64,000 nt of DNA from Streptomyces agglomeratus (GCF_001746415.1 NZ_MEHJ01000001.1:4664501-4728500), one strand, 5' to 3'. Shown: positions 45,200-55,734, numbered from the stretch's first letter. Made by a program: numbers and translations. The notes: generated from the letters alone by a model not told the origin.

Positions 45200-46897
45200 T
45201 CAGTCGGACGGTGTTTCCTCCGTGATGACCGGAAAGCGGCGCGGAGCCACGAAGACGAGCACGAGCAGGGCGAGGGCGGCCGCGGCCGCGGCGCCGATGT
45301 AGACGTGGTCGACGGCCGTGTCCACGGCCCGGCGCAGGTAGTCGGCCGCCTCGGCGCTGAGCGAGCCGGGGTCGGCCAGTGCGTGCGAGACGGAGTCGAG
45401 GTCGCCGGGCAGGCCGTCGCGGATGCTGTCGGGGGCGGAGGCGAGCCTGGACGCGAGGGTGGCGTTGGCGACCGCGCCGAAAAGGGCCGCGCCGACGGAC
45501 TGACCGACCTGGCGGCAGAAGAGTACGGAGGCGGTCGTCGTACCGCGTTCCGCGTACCCGACCGTCGACTGCACGCCGACGATCAGCGGCAGTTGGAAGA
45601 GGCCGAGCGCCGCGCCGAGCAGCAGCATGATCAGGGCGGGCTGCCAGGCCGCGCCGGGGAACGGGAGGAGAGGGAAGGCGAGCAGGACGAGCATCGCGCA
45701 GGCGATGCCGGTGATCGCGGTGAGGCGGAAGCCGACGCGGTTGTACGCGTGCTGGCTCAGCGCCGCCGAGAGCGGCCAGCTCAGCGTCATCACCGACAGG
45801 ACGAAGCCGGCGGCGATCGGCCCCAGGCCCAGTACCGCCTGTGCGTAGGTCGGGAGGAAGACCGTCGGCGCCACCATGAGCAGGCCCAGTGCGCCGAGGG
45901 CCAGGTTGACGGCGGCGATCGTGCGCCGGCGCCACACCCAGCCGGGGATGATCGGCTCGGCGGCGCGGCGTTCGATGACGACGGTGGCGGCGGCGAGCAG
46001 CGCGCTCGCGCCGAAGAGGGCGAGCGAGGGCGCGGACAGCCAGGGCCAGGCGACACCGCCCTGGACGAGGGCGAACAGCAGCAGGCCGCCGCAGGCGAAC
46101 ACGGCCAGGGCGCCCGCCCAGTCGATACGGGGTGCCCGCGTCTTCTCGGGGCGGGACGGTTCGCGCAGGTGGCGGGCGACGAGCCAGAGGGCGACGCCGC
46201 CCACCGGCAGGTTGATGAGGAAGATCCAGCGCCAGTCGGCGTACGCCGCGAGCAGTCCGCCCACCGCCGGGCCCGCGACGGCGGACACCGCCCACACGGT
46301 CGACAGTTTCGCCTGGATCTTCGGGCGTTCCTTGAGGGGATACAGGTCGGCGGCGATCGTCTGGACCGTGCCCTGGATGGCGCCGCCACCCAGGCCCTGG
46401 ACGATGCGGAAGGCGATCAGGCTGCCCATGTTCCAGGCGCAGGCGCAGAGCAGTGAGCCGAGGAGGAACAGCGCTATGCCGGCGATCAGGACCGGCTTGC
46501 GGCCGAAGGTGTCGGAGAGCTTTCCGTACACGGGGAGGGTGACGGTGACGGCGAGGAGATAGCCGGAGAAGAGCCAGGAGAAGACGGCGAAGCCGCCGAG
46601 GTCGCCGACGATCTGGGGGACGGCCGTGGAGACGATCGTGCCGTCGAGCGCGGCCAGTGCCATACCGAGCATGAGCGCGGCCACGACCGGGCCGCGGCGG
46701 GCATTCGGGGCGGCGGGGGCTCCTGCGGCCGCCTTCTCCGGCCCGCCGGCGGAGTTCCCGCCGCCGGATATCCCGCCTCCGGATATCGCGCTGGTGCCGT
46801 CCGTGCTGTCCGTGCCGTTCGTGCTGTCCGGGTTGTCTGTGCTGCCCGTGCTTCCGGCGGGTCCGGTACCACCCGAACTGCTTCCGGCGCCGCTCAC
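45200..46897 (-). CDS. MFS multidrug exporter, 14-helix (EmrB/QacA type)
   Basis: About 565 residues. A Ser/Gly/Thr/Asp-rich N-terminal extension of about 60 residues precedes 14 membrane segments. Family motifs: ALDGTIVSTAVPQI (motif D1), GKLSDTFGRKPV (motif A) and the LSTVWAVSAVAGPAVGG motif C. It exports hydrophobic drugs by proton antiport. GTG 46897 is chosen because GAAGGGA lies upstream; a longer form could begin at 46936. No TetR or MarR gene is adjacent. Confidence 0.9.
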   Translation of the reverse strand: MSGAGSSSGGTGPAGSTGSTDNPDSTNGTDSTDGTSAISGGGISGGGNSAGGPEKAAAGAPAAPNARRGPVVAALMLGMALAALDGTIVSTAVPQIVGDLGGFAVFSWLFSGYLLAVTVTLPVYGKLSDTFGRKPVLIAGIALFLLGSLLCACAWNMGSLIAFRIVQGLGGGAIQGTVQTIAADLYPLKERPKIQAKLSTVWAVSAVAGPAVGGLLAAYADWRWIFLINLPVGGVALWLVARHLREPSRPEKTRAPRIDWAGALAVFACGGLLLFALVQGGVAWPWLSAPSLALFGASALLAAATVVIERRAAEPIIPGWVWRRRTIAAVNLALGALGLLMVAPTVFLPTYAQAVLGLGPIAAGFVLSVMTLSWPLSAALSQHAYNRVGFRLTAITGIACAMLVLLAFPLLPFPGAAWQPALIMLLLGAALGLFQLPLIVGVQSTVGYAERGTTTASVLFCRQVGQSVGAALFGAVANATLASRLASAPDSIRDGLPGDLDSVSHALADPGSLSAEAADYLRRAVDTAVDHVYIGAAAAAALALLVLVFVAPRRFPVITEETPSD

Positions 46898-47220
46898 CAG
46901 GATCCCTTCACCGTGCACGTATCTGGACCCCGACACCTTCTCACTTGCAGGTCACGCAGGGGGAGGGTGCAGGCTGCCCCGAGTCGGGGTCCACCTGCGG
47001 GTGGAGAGCCCCTAGGGGCTTCTCCTCATTTCTGGCCAGGGGCCGTTCGTCCCGGTGGAGGACGAGGAGAACGCGCCCGTTCCTTAGCTTGTTCTTACGG
47101 GCCGCCGCACCTCGGCGGGTGGGGGTAGCCCCAGGGCGAATACGGAGATGCGCACCAGTGTGCGGGGGGTTTCCGGCCGCCAGACTCGAAGTACCTGATC
47201 ACACACTGAGGAGACGCACC
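46898..47220. other. 323-base intergenic region between divergent exporters
   Basis: Separates the MFS gene (minus) from the ABC exporter (plus). No open frame in it looks coding. It holds G/T-rich DNA and a stretch CGTTCCTTAGCTTGTTCTTACGG near 47078-47100 in which TAGCTT could be a -10 element for the ABC operon. GAGGAG at about 47208 is the ABC gene ribosome-binding site. No clear inverted repeat was found. Confidence 0.5.
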
Positions 47221-48009
47221 GTGACAACGGCTATGACCATTCCCAGGCACGGGGGCACTGGAGGGCGTACGGCCGTTGCCGCGAGGGCGCGGCAGCTCGT
47301 CAAGGCGTACGGGTCGGGGGAGACCCGGGTCGTCGCGCTCGACCACGTCGATGTGGACATCAACCGGGGGCAGTTCACCGCCATCATGGGCCCGTCGGGC
47401 TCCGGCAAGTCCACTTTGATGCACTGCCTCGCCGGCCTGGACACCGTGACCTCGGGCGAGATCCACCTCGACGAGACCGAGATCACCAAGCTCAAAGACA
47501 AGAAGCTCACGCAGCTGCGCCGGGACCGGATCGGCTTCATATTCCAGGCGTTCAACCTGCTGCCGACGCTGAACGCCCTGGAGAACATCACGCTGCCGAT
47601 GGACATCGCGGGCCGCAAGCCCGACGCGGCGTGGCTGAACCGGGTGGTGGAGACCGTCGGCCTCGCGGACCGTCTCAAGCACCGGCCCACCCAGCTCTCC
47701 GGCGGGCAGCAGCAGCGCGTCGCGGTGGCGCGGGCGCTCGCCGCCCGCCCCGAGATCATCTTCGGTGACGAGCCGACCGGAAACCTGGACTCCCGTGCGG
47801 GAGCCGAGGTGTTGGCCTTCCTCCGCAAGTCCGTGGACGAGCTGGGCCAGACCATCGTGATGGTCACGCACGACCCGGTGGCCGCCTCGTACGCGGACCG
47901 GGTGCTGTACCTCGCGGACGGCCGGATCGTCGACGAGATGTTCTCGCCCACCGCCGACCAGGTCCTCGACCGCATGAAGGACTTCGACGCGCGCGGGCGG
48001 ACGTCATGA
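47221..48009 (+). CDS. ABC transporter ATP-binding protein (LolD/MacB type)
   Basis: 262-residue ATPase of a MacB/LolD-type exporter. Walker A GPSGSGKST, Q-loop FIFQAFNLLPTLNALEN, signature LSGGQQQRVAVARAL, Walker B IIFGDEPTGNLDSRAG. GTG 47221 follows GAGGAG at good spacing. It overlaps the permease gene by ATGA and forms a complex with it. Confidence 0.95.
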   Translation: MTTAMTIPRHGGTGGRTAVAARARQLVKAYGSGETRVVALDHVDVDINRGQFTAIMGPSGSGKSTLMHCLAGLDTVTSGEIHLDETEITKLKDKKLTQLRRDRIGFIFQAFNLLPTLNALENITLPMDIAGRKPDAAWLNRVVETVGLADRLKHRPTQLSGGQQQRVAVARALAARPEIIFGDEPTGNLDSRAGAEVLAFLRKSVDELGQTIVMVTHDPVAASYADRVLYLADGRIVDEMFSPTADQVLDRMKDFDARGRTS

Positions 48010-50591
48010 CCGTCGTCAAGACCTCCATGCGCAACTTCCTCGCGCACAAGGGACGCATGGCGCTGTCCGCCGTCGCGGTCCTGCTCTCGGTGGCGTTCGT
48101 GTGCGGCACGCTCGTCTTCACCGACACCATGAACACCACGTTCGACAAGCTCTTCGCCGCCACCTCGGCCGATGTCACCGTCAGCCCCAAGGCCGCCGAG
48201 GACGACGACCAGGGTCCGCGCACCGGCAGGCCCGAGGCGCTGCCCGCCTCGCTCGTCCAGCAGGTGACGAAGGCGGACGGCGTGAAGTCCGCCGAAGGCG
48301 CCGTCGTCAGCATGTCGGTGACCGTGGTCAACGCTGACAACAAGAGGATGGGCTCCGAGAGCGGCGCGCCGACGATCGCCGGCAACTGGACGCGCAACGA
48401 CCTCAAGTCGATGGACATCACCTCCGGGCACGCCCCGCGCGGACCCACCGAGGTGATGGTCGACGCCGACACCGTCGAGAAGAACGGCCTGAAGCTCGGT
48501 GACGAGCTGCGCACCATCGCGGTCACGGGTGACATCACCGCCCGGATCTCCGGCATCGCGTCCTTCAAGATGACCAACCCGGGCGCGACCGTCGTCTACT
48601 TCGACACCGCGACCGCGCAGAGCAAGCTGCTGGGCCGGTCGGACGCCTTCACCCACGTCTCCGTGACCGCCGAAGAGGGCGTGAGCGACACCGCGTTGAA
48701 GCAGCGGCTCGCGGGCACGCTCGACGGGGCGGCCGGCGGCCCGTACAAGCTCCAGACCGCGAAGGAGGCGGCGGACTCGGGCCGTGAGGACGTCGCCTCG
48801 TTCCTCGCCGTGATGAAGTACGCGATGCTCGGTTTCGCCGGAATCGCCTTCCTCGTCGGTATCTTCCTCATCGTCAACACCTTCTCGATGCTGGTCACCC
48901 AGCGCACCCGTGAGATCGGCCTGATGCGGGCCATCGGCTCCAGCCGCGCCCAGGTCAACAGGGGTGTACTGGTCGAGGCGTTGCTGCTGGGTGTCGTCGG
49001 TTCGATTCTCGGTGTGGGTGCGGGCGTCGGCCTCGCCGTCGGCCTGATGCAGCTCATGGGCACCATGGACATGGAGCTTTCGACCGAGGACCTGACCGTG
49101 GCCTGGACCACGCCGGTCATCGGGCTCGCCCTGGGCATCGTCGTCACGGTCGTCGCCGCCTACGTTCCCGCCCGGCGGGCCGGCAAGGTCTCCCCGATGG
49201 CCGCCCTGCGCGACGCCGGGACCCCGGCGGACGGCCGGGCCGGCTGGATCCGGGCCGGAATCGGCCTGGTCCTGACCGCTGCGGGCGGGGCGCTGCTCTA
49301 CCTGACGACCCAGGCGGACGAGGCGAGCGGGGGCTCGCTGTTCCTCGCGGGCGGAGTCCTCCTCACCCTCCTCGGCTTCATCGTCATCGGTCCGCTCCTC
49401 GCGGGCGGCGTGGTCCGGGTGCTCGGCGCCGTGCTGCTGCGGATGTTCGGTCCCGTCGGCCGGATGGCCGAGCGCAACGCGCTGCGCAACCCCCGGCGCA
49501 CCGGAGCGACGGGCGCGGCACTGATGATCGGCCTCGCGCTGGTGGCCTGCCTCTCCGTCGTCGGGTCCTCGATGGTCGCCTCGGCCACGCAGGAGCTCGA
49601 CAAGTCGGTCGGCGCGGACTTCATCATCGAGAGCGGTCCCAGTGGCCCGATCGTGCCGGCGGCCGAGAAGGCGCTGCGTGCGGCGCCCCACATCGAGCAC
49701 GTCACCGGCTACAAGATGATCAAGGCGGAGCTGACCTCTCCCGACGGGAAGAAGGAGACCGAGGAACTGGCCGCCGCCGATCCGACGTACGCACAGGACC
49801 TGCGGCGCGAGACCGTCGCCGGTGAGCTGGCGGCGGCGTACGGCAAGAACGCCATGTCGGTGGGCAGCGACTACGCCGAGCGGCACGGCATCAAGGCCGG
49901 CGACACGATGACCGTCGCGTTCACGGGCGGCGAGACCGCGAAGCTGAAGGTCGCGGCGATCACCTCGGACGAGTCGAACGTCGACAAGGGCGCGATGTAC
50001 ACCAACATCACGACCGCCCGGCAGTACCTGCCGGCCGACCGGGTGCCGCCGAACATGATCATGTTCGCGAAGGCGGAGGAGGGCAAGGAGAAGGCCGCGT
50101 ACGCCGGGCTCAAGAAGGCGCTGGCCAAGTACCCGCAGTTCACGGTGCAGGACCAGACCGACTTCAAGCAGGGCCTCAAGGACGAGATCGGCCAGCTGCT
50201 CAACATCGTCTACGGCCTGCTGGCCCTCGCGATCGTCGTCGCGGTGCTCGGTGTGGTCAACACCCTCGCCCTGTCGGTCGTCGAGCGGACCAGGGAGATC
50301 GGCCTCATGCGGGCCATCGGCCTCTCGCGCCGCCAGCTGCGCCGCATGATCCGGCTGGAGTCGGTCGTCATCGCCCTCTTCGGCGCCCTGCTGGGCCTCG
50401 GCCTGGGCATGGGCTGGGGCACGGCGGCCCAGAAGCTGCTGGCACTGGAGGGGCTCGGGGTCCTGGAGATCCCGTGGCCCACGATCATCACGGTCTTCGT
50501 CGGCTCGGCCTTCGTCGGACTGTTCGCGGCCCTGATCCCGGCGTTCCGGGCGGGCCGGATGAACGTACTGAACGCGATCGCCACGGAGTAG
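48006..50591 (+). CDS. ABC transporter permease, FtsX-like, two-domain
   Basis: 861 residues with two FtsX repeats. An N-terminal helix precedes a large extracytoplasmic domain, then a three-helix FtsX unit (near 48810-49200) with RTREIGLMRAIGSSRAQV, one or two linking helices, and a second such set ending with RTREIGLMRAIGLSRRQL. MacB-type permeases use the extracytoplasmic domains mechanically rather than carrying substrates across the membrane. Coupled to the ATPase gene; the substrate is unknown. Confidence 0.93.
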   Translation: MTVVKTSMRNFLAHKGRMALSAVAVLLSVAFVCGTLVFTDTMNTTFDKLFAATSADVTVSPKAAEDDDQGPRTGRPEALPASLVQQVTKADGVKSAEGAVVSMSVTVVNADNKRMGSESGAPTIAGNWTRNDLKSMDITSGHAPRGPTEVMVDADTVEKNGLKLGDELRTIAVTGDITARISGIASFKMTNPGATVVYFDTATAQSKLLGRSDAFTHVSVTAEEGVSDTALKQRLAGTLDGAAGGPYKLQTAKEAADSGREDVASFLAVMKYAMLGFAGIAFLVGIFLIVNTFSMLVTQRTREIGLMRAIGSSRAQVNRGVLVEALLLGVVGSILGVGAGVGLAVGLMQLMGTMDMELSTEDLTVAWTTPVIGLALGIVVTVVAAYVPARRAGKVSPMAALRDAGTPADGRAGWIRAGIGLVLTAAGGALLYLTTQADEASGGSLFLAGGVLLTLLGFIVIGPLLAGGVVRVLGAVLLRMFGPVGRMAERNALRNPRRTGATGAALMIGLALVACLSVVGSSMVASATQELDKSVGADFIIESGPSGPIVPAAEKALRAAPHIEHVTGYKMIKAELTSPDGKKETEELAAADPTYAQDLRRETVAGELAAAYGKNAMSVGSDYAERHGIKAGDTMTVAFTGGETAKLKVAAITSDESNVDKGAMYTNITTARQYLPADRVPPNMIMFAKAEEGKEKAAYAGLKKALAKYPQFTVQDQTDFKQGLKDEIGQLLNIVYGLLALAIVVAVLGVVNTLALSVVERTREIGLMRAIGLSRRQLRRMIRLESVVIALFGALLGLGLGMGWGTAAQKLLALEGLGVLEIPWPTIITVFVGSAFVGLFAALIPAFRAGRMNVLNAIATE

Positions 50592-50623
50592 CCCGCGGCG
50601 GTGGTGCACGTGGTGCGGTGACG

Positions 50624-50668
50624 GGCCCGGCCCCGGAGTGTTCCTTTCGGACACTCCGGGGCCGGGCC
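50624..50668 (+). terminator. ABC exporter terminator
   Basis: GGCCCGGCCCCGGAGTGT (50624-50641) and ACACTCCGGGGCCGGGCC (50651-50668): a perfect 18-bp stem with loop TCCTTTCGG. Confidence 0.9.
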
Positions 50669-50857
50669 GCTGTCTTGGCCGGGCCGCCATGACCTGGAGC
50701 AAGAGGCACATCGGCGCGCGTGCGGCCGTCCGAGTCACAGCCTTCCCTCGCGCGGGTGACGCACCCGCGTCGTAGGCTGGAGCCCCCGGCCCGTGAGACG
50801 TGTCGGGCCCTTCGCGTTGTCCACCTCGTCACCTCGTTACCCGGACGGAAACCCTTC

Positions 50858-53800
50858 ATGAGCCTGCACGGTCTGCTGGATGCCGTAGTACGAGACCCGG
50901 CGCTCGCCGAAGCGGTGAAGGCCGCCACCGACGGCAACCGCATGCACATCGACCTGGTCGGCCCGCCCGCCGCACGCCCCTTCGCGGTGGCCGCGCTGGC
51001 CCGCGAGACCGGGCGCACCGTGCTCGCCGTCACCGCGACCGGCCGCGAGGCCGAGGACCTGGCCGCCGCGCTGCGCACGCTGCTGCCGGAGGAGGGGATC
51101 GTCGACTACCCGTCGTGGGAGACCCTGCCGCACGAGCGCCTTTCGCCGCGCAGCGACACCATGGGCCGCCGCCTCGCCGTCCTGCGCCGCCTGGCGCACC
51201 CGCACGCCGACGACCCGTCCGCCGGCCCGGTGAGCGTGATCGTGGCCCCCGTGCGTTCGGTGCTCCAGCCGCAGGTCAAGGGTCTGGGTGATCTGGAGCC
51301 GGTGGCGCTGCGGACCGGGCAGAGCGCGGACCTGGGGGAGGTCACGGCGGCGCTGGCGGCAGCGGCGTACTCCCGCGTGGAGCTGGTCGAGAAGCGCGGC
51401 GAGTTCGCCGTGCGCGGCGGCATCCTCGACGTCTTCCCGCCGACCGAGGAGCACCCGCTGCGCGTGGAGTTCTGGGGCGACGACGTCGAGGAGATCCGGT
51501 ACTTCAAGGTCGCCGACCAGCGGTCCCTCGAAGTCGCCGAGCACGGCCTGTGGGCGCCGCCCTGCCGCGAGCTGCTGCTGACCGACAGCGTGCGGGAGCG
51601 GGCCGCCGCCCTCGCCGAGGCCCACCCCGAGCTGGGGGAACTCCTCGGCAAGCTCGCCGAGGGCATCGCCGTGGAGGGCATGGAGTCGCTGGCCCCGGTG
51701 CTCGTGGACGACATGGAGCTGCTGCTCGACGTACTGCCGAAGGGCTCCATGGCGCTGGTCTGCGACCCGGAGCGGGTGCGGACCAGGGCGGCGGACCTGG
51801 TGGCTACCTCGCAGGAGTTCCTCCAGGCGTCCTGGGCGGCCACGGCGGGCGGCGGCGACGCCCCGATCGACGTGGGCGCGGCCTCGCTGCGCGGGATCGC
51901 GGACGTCCGGGAACGGGCCCGTGAGCTGGACATGCTGTGGTGGTCGGTGGCCCCGTTCGCGGCCGACGAGGAGCTGTCGGACGACACGCTCAAGCTGGGC
52001 ATGCACGCCCCCGAGGCGTACCGGGGCGACACGGCGAGAGCGCTCGCCGACACCAAGGGCTGGCTGGCCGACGGCTGGCGCACCGTCTACATCACGGAGG
52101 GCCACGGCCCGGCGGCCCGCACGGCGGAGGTCCTCGGCGGCGAGGGCATCCCGGCCCGCCTGGAGGCGGAGCTCGCCGAGATCACCCCGTCGGTCGTCCA
52201 CGTGGCCTGCGGCTCGATCGACAACGGTTTCGTCGACTCCGGCCTGCGGCTGGCCGTACTGACCGAGACGGACCTGACCGGCCAGCGGACCGCCAGCAAG
52301 GAACTGGGCCGGATGCCGGCCCGCCGCCGCAAGACCATCGACCCGCTGACGCTCCAGGCAGGCGACTTCATCGTCCACGAGCAGCACGGCGTCGGCCGCT
52401 ACATCGAGATGGTCCAGCGCACGGTCCAGGGCGCGACACGCGAGTACCTGCTCGTCGAGTACGCCCCCGCCAAGCGCGGCCAGCCCGGCGACCGCCTCTA
52501 CATCCCCACCGACCAGCTGGAGCAGGTCACCAAGTACGTCGGCGGCGAGGCCCCGACGCTGCACCGGCTCGGCGGCGCCGACTGGACCAAGACGAAGGCG
52601 CGCGCGAAGAAGGCGGTCAAGGAGATCGCCGCCGACCTGATCAAGCTGTACTCGGCGCGCATGGCGGCTCCCGGCCACACCTTCGGCCCGGACACCCCGT
52701 GGCAGCGCGAGCTGGAGGACGCCTTCCCGTACGTCGAGACGCCCGACCAGCTGTCCACCATCGCCGAGGTGAAGGAGGACATGGAGAAGTCCGTCCCCAT
52801 GGACCGCCTGGTCTGCGGCGACGTCGGTTACGGCAAGACGGAGATCGCGGTCCGCGCCGCCTTCAAGGCGGTCCAGGACGGCAAGCAGGTCGCCGTCCTC
52901 GTCCCCACCACCCTGCTGGTGCAGCAGCACTTCGGGACGTTCTCCGAGCGGTACGCCCAGTTCCCGGTCGTCGTGAAGGCGCTCAGCCGCTTCCAGTCCG
53001 ACACCGAGGCGAAGGCGACCCTGGAGGGCCTCAGGGAGGGCTCGGTCGACATCGTCATCGGCACCCACCGGCTGTTCTCGTCCGAGACGAAGTTCAAGGA
53101 CCTGGGCCTGGTCATCGTCGACGAGGAGCAGCGCTTCGGCGTCGAGCACAAGGAGCAGCTGAAGAAGCTGCGCGCCAACGTCGACGTCCTGACGATGTCC
53201 GCGACCCCCATCCCCCGTACGCTCGAAATGGCCGTCACCGGCATCCGCGAGATGTCGACGATCACGACGCCGCCGGAGGAGCGCCACCCGGTGCTGACCT
53301 TCGTCGGTCCGTACGAGCAGAAGCAGATCGGCGCCGCGATCCGCCGCGAACTGCTGCGCGAGGGCCAGGTCTTCTACATCCACAACCGGGTCGAGTCGAT
53401 CGACCGGGCGGCGGCGAAGCTCCGCGAGATCGTGCCCGAGGCGCGGATCGCGACGGCGCACGGCCAGATGGGCGAGAGTCAGCTGGAGCAGGTCGTCGTC
53501 GACTTCTGGGAGAAGAAGTTCGACGTACTGGTCTCGACGACGATCGTCGAGTCCGGCATCGACATCTCCAACGCCAACACCCTGATCGTCGAGCGCGGTG
53601 ACAACTTCGGTCTCTCCCAGCTCCACCAGCTGCGCGGCCGGGTGGGCCGTGGCCGCGACCGTGGTTACGCGTACTTCCTCTACCCGCCGGAGAAGCCGCT
53701 GACCGAGACCGCGCACGAGCGGCTGGCGACGATCGCGCAGCACACCGAGATGGGCGCGGGCATGTACGTCGCCATGAAGGACCTGGAGATCCGCGGGGCG

Positions 53801-54385
53801 GGCAACCTGCTGGGCGGCGAGCAGTCCGGGCACATCGCGGGCGTCGGCTTCGACCTCTACATCCGCATGGTCGGTGAGGCCGTCGCGGACTACCGGGCGG
53901 CGGTGGACGGCCAGGCCGAGGAGGAGCCGCCGCTGGAGGTGAAGATCGAGCTGCCGGTGGACGCGCACGTGCCGCACGACTACGCGCCGGGCGAGCGGCT
54001 GCGTCTCCAGGCGTACCGGGCGATCGCCTCGGCGAACTCCGAGGACGACATCAGGGCCGTACGGGAAGAACTCACCGACCGCTACGGCAAGCTCCCCGAG
54101 CCGGTGGAGAACCTGCTGCTGGTCGCCGGGCTGCGGATGCTGGCGCGGGCCTGCGGCGTCGCGGACATCACCCTGGCCGGGCCCAACGTCCGCTTCGGCC
54201 CGGTGGAACTGCGCGAGTCCCAGGAGCTGCGCCTCAAGCGCCTCTACCCGCGCACGGTCATGAAGCCGGCCACGCACCAGATCCTGGTGCCGCGCCCGAC
54301 CACCGGCCAGATCGGCGGGAAGCCGGTCGTGGGCCGCGAACTGCTGTCCTGGACGGGCGAGTTCCTCACGACGATCCTGGGGTAG
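50858..54385 (+). CDS. mfd: Transcription-repair coupling factor
   Basis: 1175-residue DNA translocase that removes stalled RNA polymerase from lesions and recruits UvrA. Domains in order: a UvrB-like N-terminal region (DYPSWETLPHERLSPRSDT), the CarD-type RNA-polymerase-interaction domain (FIVHEQHGVGRYI), helicase motifs GDVGYGKTE (Walker A), DEEQRFG (box II) and QLRGRVGRGRD (VI), and the TRCF C-terminal domain. ATG 50858 begins the family N-terminus (MSLHGLLDAVV). The full length is intact. Confidence 0.96.
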   Translation: MSLHGLLDAVVRDPALAEAVKAATDGNRMHIDLVGPPAARPFAVAALARETGRTVLAVTATGREAEDLAAALRTLLPEEGIVDYPSWETLPHERLSPRSDTMGRRLAVLRRLAHPHADDPSAGPVSVIVAPVRSVLQPQVKGLGDLEPVALRTGQSADLGEVTAALAAAAYSRVELVEKRGEFAVRGGILDVFPPTEEHPLRVEFWGDDVEEIRYFKVADQRSLEVAEHGLWAPPCRELLLTDSVRERAAALAEAHPELGELLGKLAEGIAVEGMESLAPVLVDDMELLLDVLPKGSMALVCDPERVRTRAADLVATSQEFLQASWAATAGGGDAPIDVGAASLRGIADVRERARELDMLWWSVAPFAADEELSDDTLKLGMHAPEAYRGDTARALADTKGWLADGWRTVYITEGHGPAARTAEVLGGEGIPARLEAELAEITPSVVHVACGSIDNGFVDSGLRLAVLTETDLTGQRTASKELGRMPARRRKTIDPLTLQAGDFIVHEQHGVGRYIEMVQRTVQGATREYLLVEYAPAKRGQPGDRLYIPTDQLEQVTKYVGGEAPTLHRLGGADWTKTKARAKKAVKEIAADLIKLYSARMAAPGHTFGPDTPWQRELEDAFPYVETPDQLSTIAEVKEDMEKSVPMDRLVCGDVGYGKTEIAVRAAFKAVQDGKQVAVLVPTTLLVQQHFGTFSERYAQFPVVVKALSRFQSDTEAKATLEGLREGSVDIVIGTHRLFSSETKFKDLGLVIVDEEQRFGVEHKEQLKKLRANVDVLTMSATPIPRTLEMAVTGIREMSTITTPPEERHPVLTFVGPYEQKQIGAAIRRELLREGQVFYIHNRVESIDRAAAKLREIVPEARIATAHGQMGESQLEQVVVDFWEKKFDVLVSTTIVESGIDISNANTLIVERGDNFGLSQLHQLRGRVGRGRDRGYAYFLYPPEKPLTETAHERLATIAQHTEMGAGMYVAMKDLEIRGAGNLLGGEQSGHIAGVGFDLYIRMVGEAVADYRAAVDGQAEEEPPLEVKIELPVDAHVPHDYAPGERLRLQAYRAIASANSEDDIRAVREELTDRYGKLPEPVENLLLVAGLRMLARACGVADITLAGPNVRFGPVELRESQELRLKRLYPRTVMKPATHQILVPRPTTGQIGGKPVVGRELLSWTGEFLTTILG

Positions 54386-54391
54386 TGATGC

Positions 54392-54420
54392 CGGCCGTGC
54401 CCGCGTCGCGGGCACGGCCG
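54392..54420. terminator. Bidirectional terminator after mfd
   Basis: CGGCCGTGCCCGCG and CGCGGGCACGGCCG, a 14-bp stem with a very short loop, between convergent mfd and the SGNH gene. Confidence 0.85.
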
Positions 54421-54429
54421 ACGGGTCCG

Positions 54430-55734
54430 TCAGAGCGTGTCGAGGTCCAGCGCCTCGGCCATCACGCGGTACCCGGCGTCGTTCGGGTGCAGGGCGTCGC
54501 CGGAGTCGTAGGCGACGCGCATACCTCCCTTGGGGTCGGCCAGGGCCCGGTCCAGGTCGACCACCGAGTCGTACTCACCCGACGTACGGATCCAGTGGTT
54601 GACCGCGTTGCGCTTGGCCTCGTTGACGCCGTCCTTGTCGTCGTAGAGCGAGCCCTTGATGGGCGTCAGGGTCGCGCCCACCACCTTGATGTTCTTGGCG
54701 TGGGCCTGGCGGATCAGCGAACGGTGACCTTCGATCAGCCGCTCGGCCGACACCTCGGGCGTGGGGCCGCCGGGGAAGCCCTGCCAGCCGCTCCCGCCGA
54801 TGTCGTTGATGCCTTCCAGCACGATGACCGTGCCGACGTTCGGCTCGCTGAGTACGTCCTTCTTGAAGCGGGCGATGCCCTTCTCCCCGGCCCAGAAGGT
54901 GTCGTTGGTGACCTGGTTGCCGCCGATGCCGTGGTTGAGGACGCTGCGCGGCTTCCCGGCGGCGGCGAAACGTTCCGCCAGCTCGTCGGGGTAGCGGTTG
55001 TCCGTGTTCAGGCCGGAGCCGACGCCGTCGGTGATGGAGTCGCCGAACGCCACCACACCGTCCCGGCGTGCCGCCCGGTCCCCGCCGCTGACCTCGACGC
55101 CGGTCAGGTAGTACCAGGAGTTGCTGGTCTCCTTGAACGCCGAACCGTCGCGGTCCGAGCGGTGGTCGCCGTCGGCCCGGTAGCTGGTGGCGGAGGAGGC
55201 CGTGTGGAAGGTGGCGGGGCCGGTCGGCGCGGCCAGATACAGGGTGACGGTCACCGACTCCAGCGCCTCGGTTCTGAACGGCACTCCGTCGCTGTACGCC
55301 GTGGCGCCGGCCGGGATCGTCAGCGACCGCGCCTTGCCGAACGACAGCGGGCGCACCGAACCGGCCTTTACCGAGGCACCCTTGCCGGTGCGGGCCACGG
55401 TGGCCCCGGTGATGCGCAGTGGTGTCCTGCCGTAGCGGTTGGACAGCTCGATGCGGGCCTTGGTGCCACCCTTGCTGACCCGGACCACTTGGCGGAGGGT
55501 GTGGTTGGAGAAGCCCTGCTCGGACCAGTTGGGGCCGAAGGGCGCGGTGGGTGGCTGCGGGGATGTCGCCCAGCCGCCCTGCCAGGCCGTACGGCCGTGT
55601 CGCTCGGCCGCGGCGGCGGCGGCGGATCCGGTCGGAGCCTGTGATCCGACGACCGGCAGAGCCGCCAGCGCGGCTGCCGAGAGCAGCGCGACACCCGTAC
55701 GGCGAATGGAAATGCCGGAACTCCTGGAATTCAT
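54430..55734 (-). CDS. Secreted SGNH/GDSL-type hydrolase
   Basis: 434 residues. Sec signal peptide (about residues 1-43, Ala-rich). An N-terminal beta domain of about 160 residues precedes an SGNH hydrolase domain with the nucleophile block GDSITDG, the oxyanion-hole Gly (NHGIGGNQV), Asn in EGINDIGG and the late DALHPND (Asp/His). It is likely an extracellular esterase or lipase; the substrate is unknown. ATG 55734 is the clear start. Confidence 0.92.
   Translation of the reverse strand: MNSRSSGISIRRTGVALLSAAALAALPVVGSQAPTGSAAAAAAERHGRTAWQGGWATSPQPPTAPFGPNWSEQGFSNHTLRQVVRVSKGGTKARIELSNRYGRTPLRITGATVARTGKGASVKAGSVRPLSFGKARSLTIPAGATAYSDGVPFRTEALESVTVTLYLAAPTGPATFHTASSATSYRADGDHRSDRDGSAFKETSNSWYYLTGVEVSGGDRAARRDGVVAFGDSITDGVGSGLNTDNRYPDELAERFAAAGKPRSVLNHGIGGNQVTNDTFWAGEKGIARFKKDVLSEPNVGTVIVLEGINDIGGSGWQGFPGGPTPEVSAERLIEGHRSLIRQAHAKNIKVVGATLTPIKGSLYDDKDGVNEAKRNAVNHWIRTSGEYDSVVDLDRALADPKGGMRVAYDSGDALHPNDAGYRVMAEALDLDTL

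Noticed and set aside
47199..50738. 1179-codon minus-strand open frame opposite the ABC exporter
   Set aside because: Shadow of the ABC genes; third-position GC bias and domains support only the plus strand.
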